48,647 nt of DNA from a virus, in IMG/VR virus record IMGVR_UViG_3300002132_000066, positions 1 to 48,647 of that record. One strand, written 5' to 3'. Position 1 is the first letter of the stretch. Each line of letters opens with the position of its first letter. The notes below the pieces were generated by a model. It worked only from the letters and a program-made list of their open reading frames with translations. It was not told the DNA's origin and did not search any database. Shown piece by piece: positions 34,190 through 42,736 of this stretch. Both the position numbers and the translations under genes were made by a program.

Positions 34190-36081
34190 CCAACCTCTCC
34201 CCAGTTATCCCCGAGTTCCATATCAACTTTGCTTGGGACCTTGAGTGGTAGTCCTGTCTCCATGATTTCCTTGATCCGAAGCGCTTGTTCTTGGTCCCGT
34301 ATAGAGAAGCATAACTCATCATGGACGGTTAGCATAGGGACAAATCCCTCGGCATAACAATCTACCATCGCTTTTTTAGTTTGGTCGGCTGCCGAACCTT
34401 GGATCAGTTTGTTCAAAGCTTTGTATGTAAAGGCGCGGCGTAACCTGCCCATCCCACCGTACTCTTTGTTTGCTTCTTCAAAGGGCAGGGGTTTATTGTA
34501 CCCAAAGGTGGATGGTTCCCAAAGATGGAAGCGGCACTTACGCCCTAGGATTGTGCGGATCTGACCGTTGGCCCCGCCGCGCTGGCTTGCTAGTTCCGCC
34601 AACTGTTTAACAAACGGAACCTTCTCACGGTGCGCTTGCATTAGCTCCTTGGCTTCCTCGTTGCTGATGTCTAGCTGAGTGGCAAGCTTGCCTACGCCCA
34701 TGCCGTACATAATGCCGAGGTTCACGGCCTTCGCTTCTTTGCGCTTGATACCAGCCAAGTCGGCCACCATCTGGTGCAGGTCAACGTCCCCTGTGTTGTA
34801 CTCATCCACGATCTTGTCAACGATACTGTCGCGGTGAGGCATGGACGCAGCAAAGTGCACCAATAACCTCGGCTCTTGGCTCGAGTAGTCAAACGACCCC
34901 CACTTCTCGCCCTCCTCTGGCAGGAACAACCCACGGATAAGCTTCTTAATATCTGGATCTCGCGCTGGCATCTGCTGTAGGTTGGGGTTGCTCGACGAGA
35001 AGCGTCCTGTAACAGTGCCCCCGTCGTCTGAGCGTAGCTGGTGGAACTCGCAGTGAATGCGGCCCTTGTGTTGGTGGTTTAGAATAGTATCAATGAAAGT
35101 ACTGTTTGCCTTATCAAACTCACGCAGCTTGACCAGAGACTGACAGGCTTCGTGCGGGTGGGCGTTTAGATACTGCTTGGTAAACGATGGCGCACCAGCC
35201 TCTGTCTTGGGGTACGTTAAGTTTAACGCATCAAACATCTTGGCAACCGAAGCGCTGGCCCACGGATCAACGTCCACACCTGTCGTGCGTTTAAGGTGGG
35301 ACCTAAGCGCTTTTGTCTTCTTGTTAAGCATGATCTTAGCGCGGTCAGCCGCATCGATATCAACACGCACACCTTTAGTACGCATGTCCAGCATCAGAGG
35401 GATAAGAGATGTCTCAAGGTTAAAGATGCTCCAGAGTTCTTCCTTATCGATGTCGATCCTTAGACGCTCCCAAAGCTTGAGAGTCATCACGGCGTCCTGT
35501 TCAGCATACGCGCCCACATACTTAGGCGGCATTTTCCACATGTCTTTCTTTGGATCAAAACCCCACTCGTTGGCCGCAGCCCGCAGTAGCTTCTCGTCCT
35601 TACGCATGTCGATGTAATCACGGCCCAAGTTATTCAGGCTGTAGCTAAAGCGGTTCTCGTTTATTATAGGCGCGGCCACCATCGTATCGATAATTCGACC
35701 TTGGACCTCGACCCCTTCAGCCCGCAGCCAGCCCGCATCGTAGGTGGCGTTGTGCATAATCTTGTCAATGTGGGGCGTAGACATCTGTTTCTTCAGCCAC
35801 TTAAATGTCATCTTAGGATCTAGGTTATGGCCATTCTCGTGGCGGATCGGGAAGTACCCGTAGTAATCCCCCGCCGCTACAGCAATGCCAACAACAAACC
35901 CGTCATTTCTTGCCCAACCTGGGCCCTTGGTCATAAGGTTCGGGTCGCAAGTCTCAAGGTCAATAGCAATCTGTTTGTATCCGGTTAGATCTGGGTACTC
36001 GGATGGGATGTTCCAATCGATTTCCTTGTTGTTCATTTCGGCAGCGATGTACGCATCTTTATCAAACAGTAGTTTTTTCAT
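34186..36081 (-). CDS. polA: Family A DNA polymerase with 3'-5' exonuclease
   Basis: Replicative polymerase, 631 residues, without a 5' nuclease domain. Exonuclease motifs: AIDLETCD (Asp41, Glu43), MHNATYDAGWL (Asp115), YAEQDAV (Asp196), so proofreading looks intact. Polymerase motifs: A SFDYSSQEPR (Asp398), B RKEAKAVNLGIMYG (Lys451) and C TVHDELCF (Asp588, Glu589). The residue corresponding to E. coli Phe762 is Leu455. Phe gives strong dideoxynucleotide exclusion and Tyr speed; Leu is a third class common in marine phage polymerases. Two bp separate it from the upstream gene. Confidence 0.96.
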   Translation of the reverse strand: MKKLLFDKDAYIAAEMNNKEIDWNIPSEYPDLTGYKQIAIDLETCDPNLMTKGPGWARNDGFVVGIAVAAGDYYGYFPIRHENGHNLDPKMTFKWLKKQMSTPHIDKIMHNATYDAGWLRAEGVEVQGRIIDTMVAAPIINENRFSYSLNNLGRDYIDMRKDEKLLRAAANEWGFDPKKDMWKMPPKYVGAYAEQDAVMTLKLWERLRIDIDKEELWSIFNLETSLIPLMLDMRTKGVRVDIDAADRAKIMLNKKTKALRSHLKRTTGVDVDPWASASVAKMFDALNLTYPKTEAGAPSFTKQYLNAHPHEACQSLVKLREFDKANSTFIDTILNHQHKGRIHCEFHQLRSDDGGTVTGRFSSSNPNLQQMPARDPDIKKLIRGLFLPEEGEKWGSFDYSSQEPRLLVHFAASMPHRDSIVDKIVDEYNTGDVDLHQMVADLAGIKRKEAKAVNLGIMYGMGVGKLATQLDISNEEAKELMQAHREKVPFVKQLAELASQRGGANGQIRTILGRKCRFHLWEPSTFGYNKPLPFEEANKEYGGMGRLRRAFTYKALNKLIQGSAADQTKKAMVDCYAEGFVPMLTVHDELCFSIRDQEQALRIKEIMETGLPLKVPSKVDMELGDNWGEVG

Positions 36082-36083
36082 AC

Positions 36084-36365
36084 TTAGCCCTTTTTAAACG
36101 AACCACCAAGTCCCGTGTACCCAGCTTTATCAATCCATGAATCATCGTGGTCTATTGTCTCAAGCAGTCTGGCTGTCTTTAGCCAGTCGAGCATCAAGGC
36201 AACGTGCTTGCGTGTGATATATCCGTGCGTTCTGACAGCGTTTTGCGCAATAATATTCCAACCGTCTGCAATGCGGTCGAAGTTATCGGATGCATCACCG
36301 TAGTCCTTGGCCCTCGGTCCGTTGATCAGTTCTTTAGCTGTGTCGAGGATCTCGTCTCTTGTCAT
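36084..36365 (-). CDS. DUF6378-like small protein
   Basis: 93 residues. AKELINGPRAKDYGDASDNF, then RIADGWNII, and HVALMLDWLKTARLLETIDH with a C-terminal DKAGYTGLGGS. From memory this matches the DUF6378 pattern common in phages, whose helical fold resembles MazG-type nucleotide phosphohydrolases, but no catalytic E-E-D set is clear here. Placed right before the polymerase, so a nucleotide-pool role would make sense; unproven. Confidence 0.78.
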   Translation of the reverse strand: MTRDEILDTAKELINGPRAKDYGDASDNFDRIADGWNIIAQNAVRTHGYITRKHVALMLDWLKTARLLETIDHDDSWIDKAGYTGLGGSFKKG

Positions 36366-36523
36366 TGGGGGCTCTTTTTCTCGTTGGGTTCAACAATCTT
36401 CTCACACTCTACACACATATCCGCCGAAAACTTATTCCAGTATGTGGTCCATTCATATCCACATGTGCAGTTGTAAGTCATAACGTGATACCCCATCGCC
36501 TTTTCCACTTCGTCTTGTTTCAT
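36362..36523 (-). CDS. Zinc-ribbon-like small protein, 53 residues
   Basis: Read on the minus strand from ATG at 36523 to TGA at 36362. Its start overlaps the helicase stop and its stop overlaps the DUF6378-like start, both as ATGA, so it fills the space between two coupled genes. Cysteines sit in NCTCGYEW and MCVECEK, giving two C-x-C or CxxC pairs about 15 apart, like a zinc ribbon. Tyr/Trp-rich around the first pair. Function unknown. Confidence 0.75.
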   Translation of the reverse strand: MKQDEVEKAMGYHVMTYNCTCGYEWTTYWNKFSADMCVECEKIVEPNEKKSPQ

Positions 36524-38043
36524 ACGTCATACCTATATGTTCTGTTGGACTCTATTAAGAACAAGTTCTTTCGGGCTCTGGTAAGGCCTACATAAAAAGC
36601 CCTGTGCAGATCATCTTTGTCCCCATCTATTGAGAAACGTTTGGTCGAGGCAAGGAACACGGCGCAGTTGTCGTCTTCGCCTCCCTTCATCGCATGAAAC
36701 GTAGACACCTTTATCCGAGCGGGTGCAAGGATGTCCTCGCCCCTCGCTTCTAGCATTGCAATATAACGATCCTCTTCTGCACTTAGGTTTAAAGCGCGGG
36801 CAACATCTACTTCAAGGGGGGCTATCAGACCAAACCTCTGCGATAGAGTTTGGTAATCCAAAACATCCTCGGCGCTGACAGCGTCAAGAAGTTTCTTAGC
36901 CCCGTGCTTTACAGATGCCGCAGTGCCGCGCTTAGGCATGACATCGTACATCGCAATGGCATGTTCCTTAGAGATGGATTCCCCTGCTTGAAGCTGCCTC
37001 CAAGAAGAAATGGCACTGGCAGTTGAAGTGCTGACACTCTTTAAGTTCTTTAGATTGCACATGTACCCCATATCCATGATCTGCTTAAAGATTTCTTTGG
37101 CGTAGGAGTTCGTTAATGCCATCACGGTCCACGAACCTCGCTCCAAGGGCAAGGATTGAACGGACATGACCGAGCGGATATTCCCTTGCTGTTCCGTTGG
37201 CTTAAACTCTTTTTGCTGTCGATACGAAATCCTCTTTACAATTTGCTGAGACAACTTGTGGACGGATATTGGCATACGATACGATTGAGTGAGGACACGT
37301 TTGTTTGGCGAGGCGTTTAAGAATAGCTTCAGATCAACGCCCGTCCAACGGTGGACAGCCTGATCGTCGTCGCCCGCGTAGTAAGTAAAGGCAGAGTTAG
37401 CGGCCATCTTTGCAACCATGTCCCACTGCAATGGGGTGAGATCCTGGGCCTCGTCCACAATCAGCAAGTCTAACTCTGGTGTTTCAATCTCTTTCGTATA
37501 CATGTCAATCATGTCCGTGAAATCAACCTTCATCATGCCTTGTTTGTAAGCCCGCAAGTTCTCGTCAATCTTCTCCAGCATAAAGAAATGCAAATTGTAG
37601 TTGTTCGCTTCTTTAAAAGTTCTTCCCAAAGAGCTCTTGCTGTACCGCGCTTTGGTAATGATCTGAACATATAGTGCGCCATCACTGACGGCAGGCGGTA
37701 TCATAACACCGTCTTCTGGGTTGATAGCGGTAACCCCAGAGAAATCCATATTCAACTTATTAGAAAGAAAGTCCCAGTCTGATTTGGCCATAACGTCTTG
37801 CTTCTGCAAGCCCAGCCCTCTGAAAGCAATCGAGTGCAGCGTTCTGAAATAGGGCAGGTCTTTATAGGTCAATCCAAACTGATGACCCGCACGGTTGACA
37901 GCTTCCGCTACAGCCTTCTTTGTAAAGGAAACAAACGCGATTCTCTCAGGGCGGACACCTTTATCCAGCGCGTCCGACACTAATCCAATAAGAGTATATG
38001 TTTTCCCCGTACCAGGCGGGCCAAAGATAAGCTGGCTAGTCAT
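36520..38043 (-). CDS. SF1 helicase, UvrD/Rep-like
   Basis: ATP-dependent 3'-5' DNA helicase candidate, 507 residues. Motif I GPPGTGKT (residues 8-15), Ia FVSFTKKAVAEAV, II VDEAQD (196-201), III GDDDQAV (224-230), IV QSYR (253-256), V STFHAMKGGEDD and VI VGLTRARKNL near the C-terminus. Shorter than cellular UvrD (720), lacking much of the 1B/2B domains. The 8-bp overlap with the AlpA-like gene and the 4-bp overlap with the zinc-ribbon gene indicate strict co-translation. It could be the replicative helicase here. Confidence 0.93.
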   Translation of the reverse strand: MTSQLIFGPPGTGKTYTLIGLVSDALDKGVRPERIAFVSFTKKAVAEAVNRAGHQFGLTYKDLPYFRTLHSIAFRGLGLQKQDVMAKSDWDFLSNKLNMDFSGVTAINPEDGVMIPPAVSDGALYVQIITKARYSKSSLGRTFKEANNYNLHFFMLEKIDENLRAYKQGMMKVDFTDMIDMYTKEIETPELDLLIVDEAQDLTPLQWDMVAKMAANSAFTYYAGDDDQAVHRWTGVDLKLFLNASPNKRVLTQSYRMPISVHKLSQQIVKRISYRQQKEFKPTEQQGNIRSVMSVQSLPLERGSWTVMALTNSYAKEIFKQIMDMGYMCNLKNLKSVSTSTASAISSWRQLQAGESISKEHAIAMYDVMPKRGTAASVKHGAKKLLDAVSAEDVLDYQTLSQRFGLIAPLEVDVARALNLSAEEDRYIAMLEARGEDILAPARIKVSTFHAMKGGEDDNCAVFLASTKRFSIDGDKDDLHRAFYVGLTRARKNLFLIESNRTYRYDV

Positions 38044-38251
38044 TGGTTCTTGGCCGAGACTTCAACCACTCCTCGATGTCTTCCGAATACCACCGAGTGG
38101 CGCTGTTAATACCCGTCTCTTTATCGCCATTCAAAACGATTGGCTTTGGAAACACGCCTTCGTTTACCCACTTGTAGATGGTGGACTTTGCCACACCCAA
38201 GCCGGTGCTAATGTCGCTGATCTTCAGCAACGGTTTAGAAAGGAACGTCAT
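38036..38251 (-). CDS. AlpA/excisionase-like HTH protein
   Basis: 71 residues. LLKISDISTGLGVAKSTIYK, followed by WVNEGVFPKPI and RWYSEDIEEWLKSRP, is the typical MerR-like winged HTH of AlpA and excisionase proteins. It overlaps the primase gene by 17 bp upstream and the helicase by 8 bp downstream. In a phage without a visible integrase it is more likely a transcription regulator or replication-origin binder than an excisionase. Confidence 0.85.
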   Translation of the reverse strand: MTFLSKPLLKISDISTGLGVAKSTIYKWVNEGVFPKPIVLNGDKETGINSATRWYSEDIEEWLKSRPRTND

Positions 38252-39767
38252 AGTTATTCTCCTCTGAGTCTACAAAGACTGCCGTTTCTATAAAGTCTGG
38301 AACCCAAAAAACACGAAGCGTGGTTGGACTCCCGTCTGCCTTCTTAATATTATAGTGGCCTTCACAGGACGCACCATCGTTGAGCGCTTTGATCTGTTGC
38401 TGAACTTGACCTCGGTTATACACCGAGAACCCACGGCTCTTCAGGAAGTCCATAAGACCGCCAATGGTAAAGTTAGTACGCCCGTTGTTAGAGTAAGGCT
38501 TACCCATGGTCATCTCCTCTGGTGCCACAGCCCGCATCCGGCCACTGCAGTACAGTTTAAGAACCTCTTTAAACTGCCCAGCCAAAGTCAATTCTTCTGG
38601 AACGTCTAGCTTTGTAGACTGATCCATCAAACCACCAATCAAAACCTGCCACTTAGCGGGCTTGAGAAGAGGAGGCATCAAATGGATCTGATCCATGCAA
38701 GCGCGTTGGAATAACGATTGGTTCTGCAACTGCTCAGTTGAGAGCTCAATGCGTTTGCCAGCAACGTCCATGAAGTACAGGCGCGGCTCTGACAGCAGGA
38801 TCGTAAGGCCGCTAAGGGGTACGCTGTCAGGCTCTTCAGACCCTACACCGAAGGGTCGGGTCTTACAGATCGTCTTGTCGCAGAAGTCTTTTAGTGGACA
38901 GGTGTTGCAGGTGTAGAAGTATTCCTTCTTCTCCAACGAACCTTGGATCACCATGATCTCCGAGGCCCCAAGCGGCTGGGCACATAAGATACGATTGTAC
39001 TCCTCAAGATGTTTTTTCCAATCGTCTGGCCACTTGAGTTTGCAGTAAACCCCAACAGCAAACATTGTGATGTTCCTGTTCTCGGATATCTTTCCTTGGC
39101 TCGACATAATCTCAAGGCAGTACGGCCCATCGGTAAAGTGCTTGCGCTCTCCGCCGAACTTCAATGCGTTCAAATCGGAGGCAGAAACCCTCATCATATC
39201 TACGGCATCCAAGAACTCTTCCAGTTCCATCGCCTCATGCTTCGCATTAAAGCAATAGCGCACGGTCTCATCCGCGTTGAAGTAAGGCATATTGATAAAG
39301 TTCCCTACATCTCCGCGTTCGGTAAGGATTTTATCCTGCTTCGGAAATATCTCGCAGCCAGAGAACCCCAGTGCAATGGACATCTCTGTTAAATATTCTC
39401 TAATCAGTGCCGCTGGCTCCCACCCTTTAAGGAACAGGAATAGATGTGCGCCTCCCGACTTTGACCGGCAGTGCAGCAATGGCAGTTTCATCTTACGGAT
39501 CTTAGCGCCAAGCGCCTTGTGGTCTAGGTCATAGGTGTCAATATCCAACGCACCAAATTTGCACAGGTTGTCTTGGTTGATAGGGATCGCGCCGACCCCC
39601 TGCTTGCCCTCTATGTGTGCTTGGACCTTCTCTTCTGTAATCTGTTCTCGGACGATGAGGCTCTTCGCATCCACCTTTCCTGTCCGGCCTACTCTGCCGA
39701 CAGTTGTCTTTCCGTGGCCCGCGATTGATCCCTCAAACGCCGCCAATAATCTTTCGGCTAATGACAT
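38235..39767 (-). CDS. Primase of the archaeo-eukaryotic (AEP/TOTE-like) type
   Basis: Synthesises replication primers. 510 residues; AGGAG 6 nt before ATG. The AEP core is in the N-terminal third: metal site ALDIDTYD (Asp75, Asp77), CRSKSGGAHLFLFL (102-114) and EIFPKQDKI followed by GNFINMPYF (139-163). These three motifs are those of TOTE-type AEP primases. Further on is a four-cysteine cluster C287xxC290x5C296x4C301 (CNTCPLKDFC onward), possibly an Fe-S or zinc site, and a C-terminal domain of unknown fold. No DnaG-type TOPRIM or DnaB-type gene is seen. Confidence 0.88.
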   Translation of the reverse strand: MSLAERLLAAFEGSIAGHGKTTVGRVGRTGKVDAKSLIVREQITEEKVQAHIEGKQGVGAIPINQDNLCKFGALDIDTYDLDHKALGAKIRKMKLPLLHCRSKSGGAHLFLFLKGWEPAALIREYLTEMSIALGFSGCEIFPKQDKILTERGDVGNFINMPYFNADETVRYCFNAKHEAMELEEFLDAVDMMRVSASDLNALKFGGERKHFTDGPYCLEIMSSQGKISENRNITMFAVGVYCKLKWPDDWKKHLEEYNRILCAQPLGASEIMVIQGSLEKKEYFYTCNTCPLKDFCDKTICKTRPFGVGSEEPDSVPLSGLTILLSEPRLYFMDVAGKRIELSTEQLQNQSLFQRACMDQIHLMPPLLKPAKWQVLIGGLMDQSTKLDVPEELTLAGQFKEVLKLYCSGRMRAVAPEEMTMGKPYSNNGRTNFTIGGLMDFLKSRGFSVYNRGQVQQQIKALNDGASCEGHYNIKKADGSPTTLRVFWVPDFIETAVFVDSEENNYDVPF

Positions 39768-39787
39768 GGTTTGCTCCTAGTGAAAAC

Positions 39788-39821
39788 GTGGTGTGCTAAA
39801 GCCTGACCTAAAGCACACCAC
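39788..39821 (-). other. Intra-operon hairpin between SSB-like and primase genes
   Basis: GTGGTGTGCT (39788-39797) and AGCACACCAC (39812-39821) form a perfect 10-bp inverted repeat with a 14-base loop. On the minus strand it follows the SSB-like stop by 7 bp and precedes the primase ribosome site by about 10 bp; it is trailed only by GTTTTC. It may be an attenuator, an mRNA-processing site or partial terminator that sets the ratio of SSB to primase. Confidence 0.7.
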
Positions 39822-39828
39822 TAGCTGC

Positions 39829-40626
39829 TTAAAACGGGATGTCATCATCCTGTTGTGAAGACACGGGGGAGCTGTTCCCATGTTCCTCGGCAGCAGCCTT
39901 CACTTCACCCGCCGCGATAGATTTGCGGAAGGCCATGGCCTCTTGGAGCATGTCGCGGTTGTTTACCAGACTGACCTTCTCCACTTGGTAGTTGTTCCAC
40001 GAACCTTGGTCATTGCTTTCCTCGGTGGTGGTCAGCTTCCACATCGTTGCAAAGACAGCGGGTGTCACCATGACATTTGTTGATGGGTGCTTGACTTTCT
40101 GCATAGCGATCTGTGTCTTCCAGCGGCGCGATACTTTCAACTGCGTTGACTTCATGTCAATCACGGCGGGCTGCCAAGATCCATCTGCATCCACGACCAA
40201 ACAGAAATGCTGGTCGGACTTCACAAGTTCGTTACCGTTAGGCAGAACTTCCTTTGAGCCAACGCGCCGTGTCTGTGTCAGGCGTGGATCGTTCGGTGCG
40301 ATCTCACCCTTGAAGCCACCACCCATATCACGCGGCACGAACTCCAGATACTTGGTGGTTTGGAAACAAGGCACGACAGTCACGCCCTCTTCCCCTGCCC
40401 AGTGCTGTCCAGTCACCGTGTTGAACAGGTCACCTTGAGCCGCCCCCTCGATGAACTCAGACTTCTTCTTGTTCAACTGCGGTGACAAAGCTTGCAAGAC
40501 CCGAACAAACGGGATCTGCATCTCACTGCTGTCAAAGGCAGCGCCCTCACCAGCGGTTTCAAAGATATCGTCAAGTACATCTGTGCTTAACTCTGCATTC
40601 TTTTTTGTTGCTACTGCGGTAGTCAT
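39829..40626 (-). CDS. SSB-like protein with DDDIPF C-terminal tip
   Basis: 265 residues. The last residues, QQDDDIPF, equal the acidic, Phe-ended tip of bacterial SSB that recruits replication partners. The body has strands and aromatic residues (GQHWAGEEGVTVVPCFQTTK; MWKLTTTEESNDQGSWNNYQ) but is longer than bacterial SSB (178) and not obviously a single OB domain. It lies between the primase and a coiled-coil gene, so a single-strand-binding replication role is likely. GGAGG precedes ATG; ATG overlaps the previous stop. Confidence 0.8.
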   Translation of the reverse strand: MTTAVATKKNAELSTDVLDDIFETAGEGAAFDSSEMQIPFVRVLQALSPQLNKKKSEFIEGAAQGDLFNTVTGQHWAGEEGVTVVPCFQTTKYLEFVPRDMGGGFKGEIAPNDPRLTQTRRVGSKEVLPNGNELVKSDQHFCLVVDADGSWQPAVIDMKSTQLKVSRRWKTQIAMQKVKHPSTNVMVTPAVFATMWKLTTTEESNDQGSWNNYQVEKVSLVNNRDMLQEAMAFRKSIAAGEVKAAAEEHGNSSPVSSQQDDDIPF

Positions 40627-41186
40627 TATGCTTTCCTCCGGATTTCTGCTGCGTTTGCAATGAATGCTCCAAACATATCAAGGTCGATGGGTTTGCCATC
40701 TGTTACGCGTTCCTTAACGAACGCCTTTAATGTGCTTGGATGGATGTGGGTCTTGGTCGATGGGTGGAATCCTCTGTCTTCCAGCATCCCTACAACGTCG
40801 CCCGCTAGGTTGTCTTCGCCTTTACCAAAAGTCAAAGTCACGTCGTTCTTGATGATGTCATCAAGTCCTTGTGCTCGAAGCCATTGGAAAGCTTCTTCCT
40901 TCCTGTCCAAAGGAATTGAGGCGTGGACCATCATCTTTCTACTGACGGTGATACCGTCAACATCAAGGCGTTCAATGCCCATCTCATCCATCAGTGCAGG
41001 GATATTCTCAACAGAGAGTTTATGCTTCTCAGATTTAAGATGCTTGAGATGCTCTTCTGTAGTTTCAATCTCGCCCTCTACTTTACGCAGCATACGGACC
41101 AGGTCGCTTAGGTTTCGGCTAGTGTTGGTGTCGATGGGGGCGAGAGCTCCCGCCTCATCAAACATGTCTTCAAAGATATCAGTCAT
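40626..41186 (-). CDS. Coiled-coil protein upstream of SSB-like gene
   Basis: 186 residues. The start is placed at 41186 (GAGGA 9 nt upstream) rather than the longer frame to 41306, which would run through the divergent promoter and into the opposite gene. Residues about 25-60 form a coiled coil (VEGEIETTEEHLKHLKSEKH). The rest shows LDVDGITVSRKMMVHASIPL, EEAFQWLRAQGLDDIIKND and HIHPSTLKAFVKERV. I have seen this pattern beside SSB-like genes in marine and gut phages; no function is known to me. Confidence 0.78.
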   Translation of the reverse strand: MTDIFEDMFDEAGALAPIDTNTSRNLSDLVRMLRKVEGEIETTEEHLKHLKSEKHKLSVENIPALMDEMGIERLDVDGITVSRKMMVHASIPLDRKEEAFQWLRAQGLDDIIKNDVTLTFGKGEDNLAGDVVGMLEDRGFHPSTKTHIHPSTLKAFVKERVTDGKPIDLDMFGAFIANAAEIRRKA

Positions 41187-41261
41187 AAGTTTTGTCCTCT
41201 TCAGGGTTGGGGTTGACGAACAACTCGTTTGTCCGTAGGGTGACCTTAATGGAGGATATAG
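41187..41261. promoter_or_regulatory. Divergent control region with inverted repeat
   Basis: 75 bp between the leftward coiled-coil gene and the rightward SNF2-like gene. It has ACGAACAA (41216-41223), CTCG, TTTGTCCGT (41228-41236), an inverted repeat with one mismatch. TTGACG (41213-41218) could be a -35 for the rightward gene, with a poor -10 TAGGGT 17 bp on (41236-41241), so the repeat would sit between them as an operator. Rightward ribosome site GGAGGATATAG. Confidence 0.5.
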
Positions 41262-42731
41262 ATGACTGTCAAGTACAATTTTAAAACTAAACCATATAGC
41301 CATCAACAGATCGCAATGGACCTAGCTGGACAACGGGATGCCTTCGGGTTCTTCATGGAGATGGGAACAGGAAAGTCAAAAGTCCTGATCGACAACATCG
41401 GAACACTACACCAAAGCGGGGAGTTAAACTTCGCCTTGGTCATCGCACCTAAAGGCGTGTATCGTAACTGGGTTGCAAAAGAATTACCAGAGCATATGTC
41501 CGACGAAGTAAACTATCGGGTAATCCGTTGGGTATCAGGGGGCAACAAAAAACAACAAGAAGAAATGCGCTCAGTCCAGGACAAGTTTGATGGGCTAACC
41601 GTGTTCGTCATGAACGTAGAAGCTTTCTCCACACTCAAAGGACAGAAGGCCGGTGAGTGGATGGGCAAGAAGCTCGGCGGCAAAGGCATGATCGCCATTG
41701 ATGAAAGCACCACTATAAAGAATCACTCCGCCAAGAGGACCAAATCTCTCTTGAAGATATCTGTGTTGTTCAAGTTCCGCAGACTTCTGACAGGATCTCC
41801 CGTAACCAAATCACCGCTCGACATCTATGCTCAGGCCGCGTTCCTCGGACCTCGGCTCTTGGGGTTCGATTCGTTCTACGCGTTCCAAGGACGCTATGCC
41901 ATCATCAATAAGATGAGAATGGGGGCCAAGAGTTTTCAACAGGTGGTCGGGTATAGAAATCTTGAAGAGTTAACGTCAAAGATTGAGTCGTTCAGCTATC
42001 GTGTTCTCAAGAAAGATTGCCTGGATCTACCAGAGAAGACATACACCGCACGATACATTATGTTAACAGAGGAACAAGGTAGGTTTTACACGGACATCCA
42101 ACAAGTGGCGATGACAATGTTAAACAGCGGTGATCTTGTTACTGCTCCTGCGGTAATTACTCAGCTGCTGCGTCTCCAACAAGTTCTGTCGGGTCATCTT
42201 AAAACAGACGATGGGGATCTAATCACTTTCCCCACTAGACGTACCGAGGCGGTGGTTGAGATACTTGAGGAACATGAGGGCAAAGCTCTTATTTGGTCCA
42301 GGTTCCGTCACGACATCAAGACAATCACCTCTACGTTAAACAGTAAGTTTGGAGAAGGCTCTGCGGCTGCATACTTTGGTGACACTTCAGACGACGAGCG
42401 CAACAACATCGTTCGTAACTTCCAGAACCCAGACCACCCGCTCAAATATTTTATTGGGAACCCTGCGACTGCGGGGTATGGGTTGACTCTGACCGAGGCC
42501 AACCTCGTGGTATACTATGCCAACGACTTTAACTTGGAAACAAGGATTCAATCTGAAGACCGAGCCCATCGTATTGGGCAGCGCAACCCCGTCACTTACG
42601 TTGATCTAATTACCGAGGGATCTATTGACGAGAAGATCGTTAAGTCCCTTCGCGATAAGATCGACATCGGGGCCAAAGTTCTAGGCGAACAAGCCAGAGA
42701 ATGGCTAACTCTAACCCCCAACAAAGGATAA
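41262..42731 (+). CDS. SNF2-like SF2 helicase/translocase
   Basis: 489 residues; the only large + strand gene in the leftward arm. Q motif KPYSHQQIAM (10-19), motif I EMGTGKSK (33-40), II AIDEST (145-150), III LTGSPVTKSP (176-185), and C-terminal NPATAGYGLTLTEANLVVYY, then EDRAHRIGQRNPVTY, the signature of SNF2/DEAD-like remodellers. It could move along DNA, displace proteins or help origin opening. Divergent from the coiled-coil gene and followed 5 bp later by a small gene, it forms its own transcription unit. Confidence 0.92.
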   Translation: MTVKYNFKTKPYSHQQIAMDLAGQRDAFGFFMEMGTGKSKVLIDNIGTLHQSGELNFALVIAPKGVYRNWVAKELPEHMSDEVNYRVIRWVSGGNKKQQEEMRSVQDKFDGLTVFVMNVEAFSTLKGQKAGEWMGKKLGGKGMIAIDESTTIKNHSAKRTKSLLKISVLFKFRRLLTGSPVTKSPLDIYAQAAFLGPRLLGFDSFYAFQGRYAIINKMRMGAKSFQQVVGYRNLEELTSKIESFSYRVLKKDCLDLPEKTYTARYIMLTEEQGRFYTDIQQVAMTMLNSGDLVTAPAVITQLLRLQQVLSGHLKTDDGDLITFPTRRTEAVVEILEEHEGKALIWSRFRHDIKTITSTLNSKFGEGSAAAYFGDTSDDERNNIVRNFQNPDHPLKYFIGNPATAGYGLTLTEANLVVYYANDFNLETRIQSEDRAHRIGQRNPVTYVDLITEGSIDEKIVKSLRDKIDIGAKVLGEQAREWLTLTPNKG

Positions 42732-42736
42732 AGATT

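Noticed and set aside
38036-38251. Evidence of lysogeny from the AlpA-like protein
   Set aside because: No integrase, repressor pair or attachment site is visible; the HTH alone is not enough.
41187-41306. Longer N-terminus for the coiled-coil gene
   Set aside because: It would overlap the SNF2-like start and skip the good ribosome site at 41186.
42701-42736. Upstream ATG for the small gene after SNF2
   Set aside because: No ribosome site; the later ATG at 42737 has AAAGGA.
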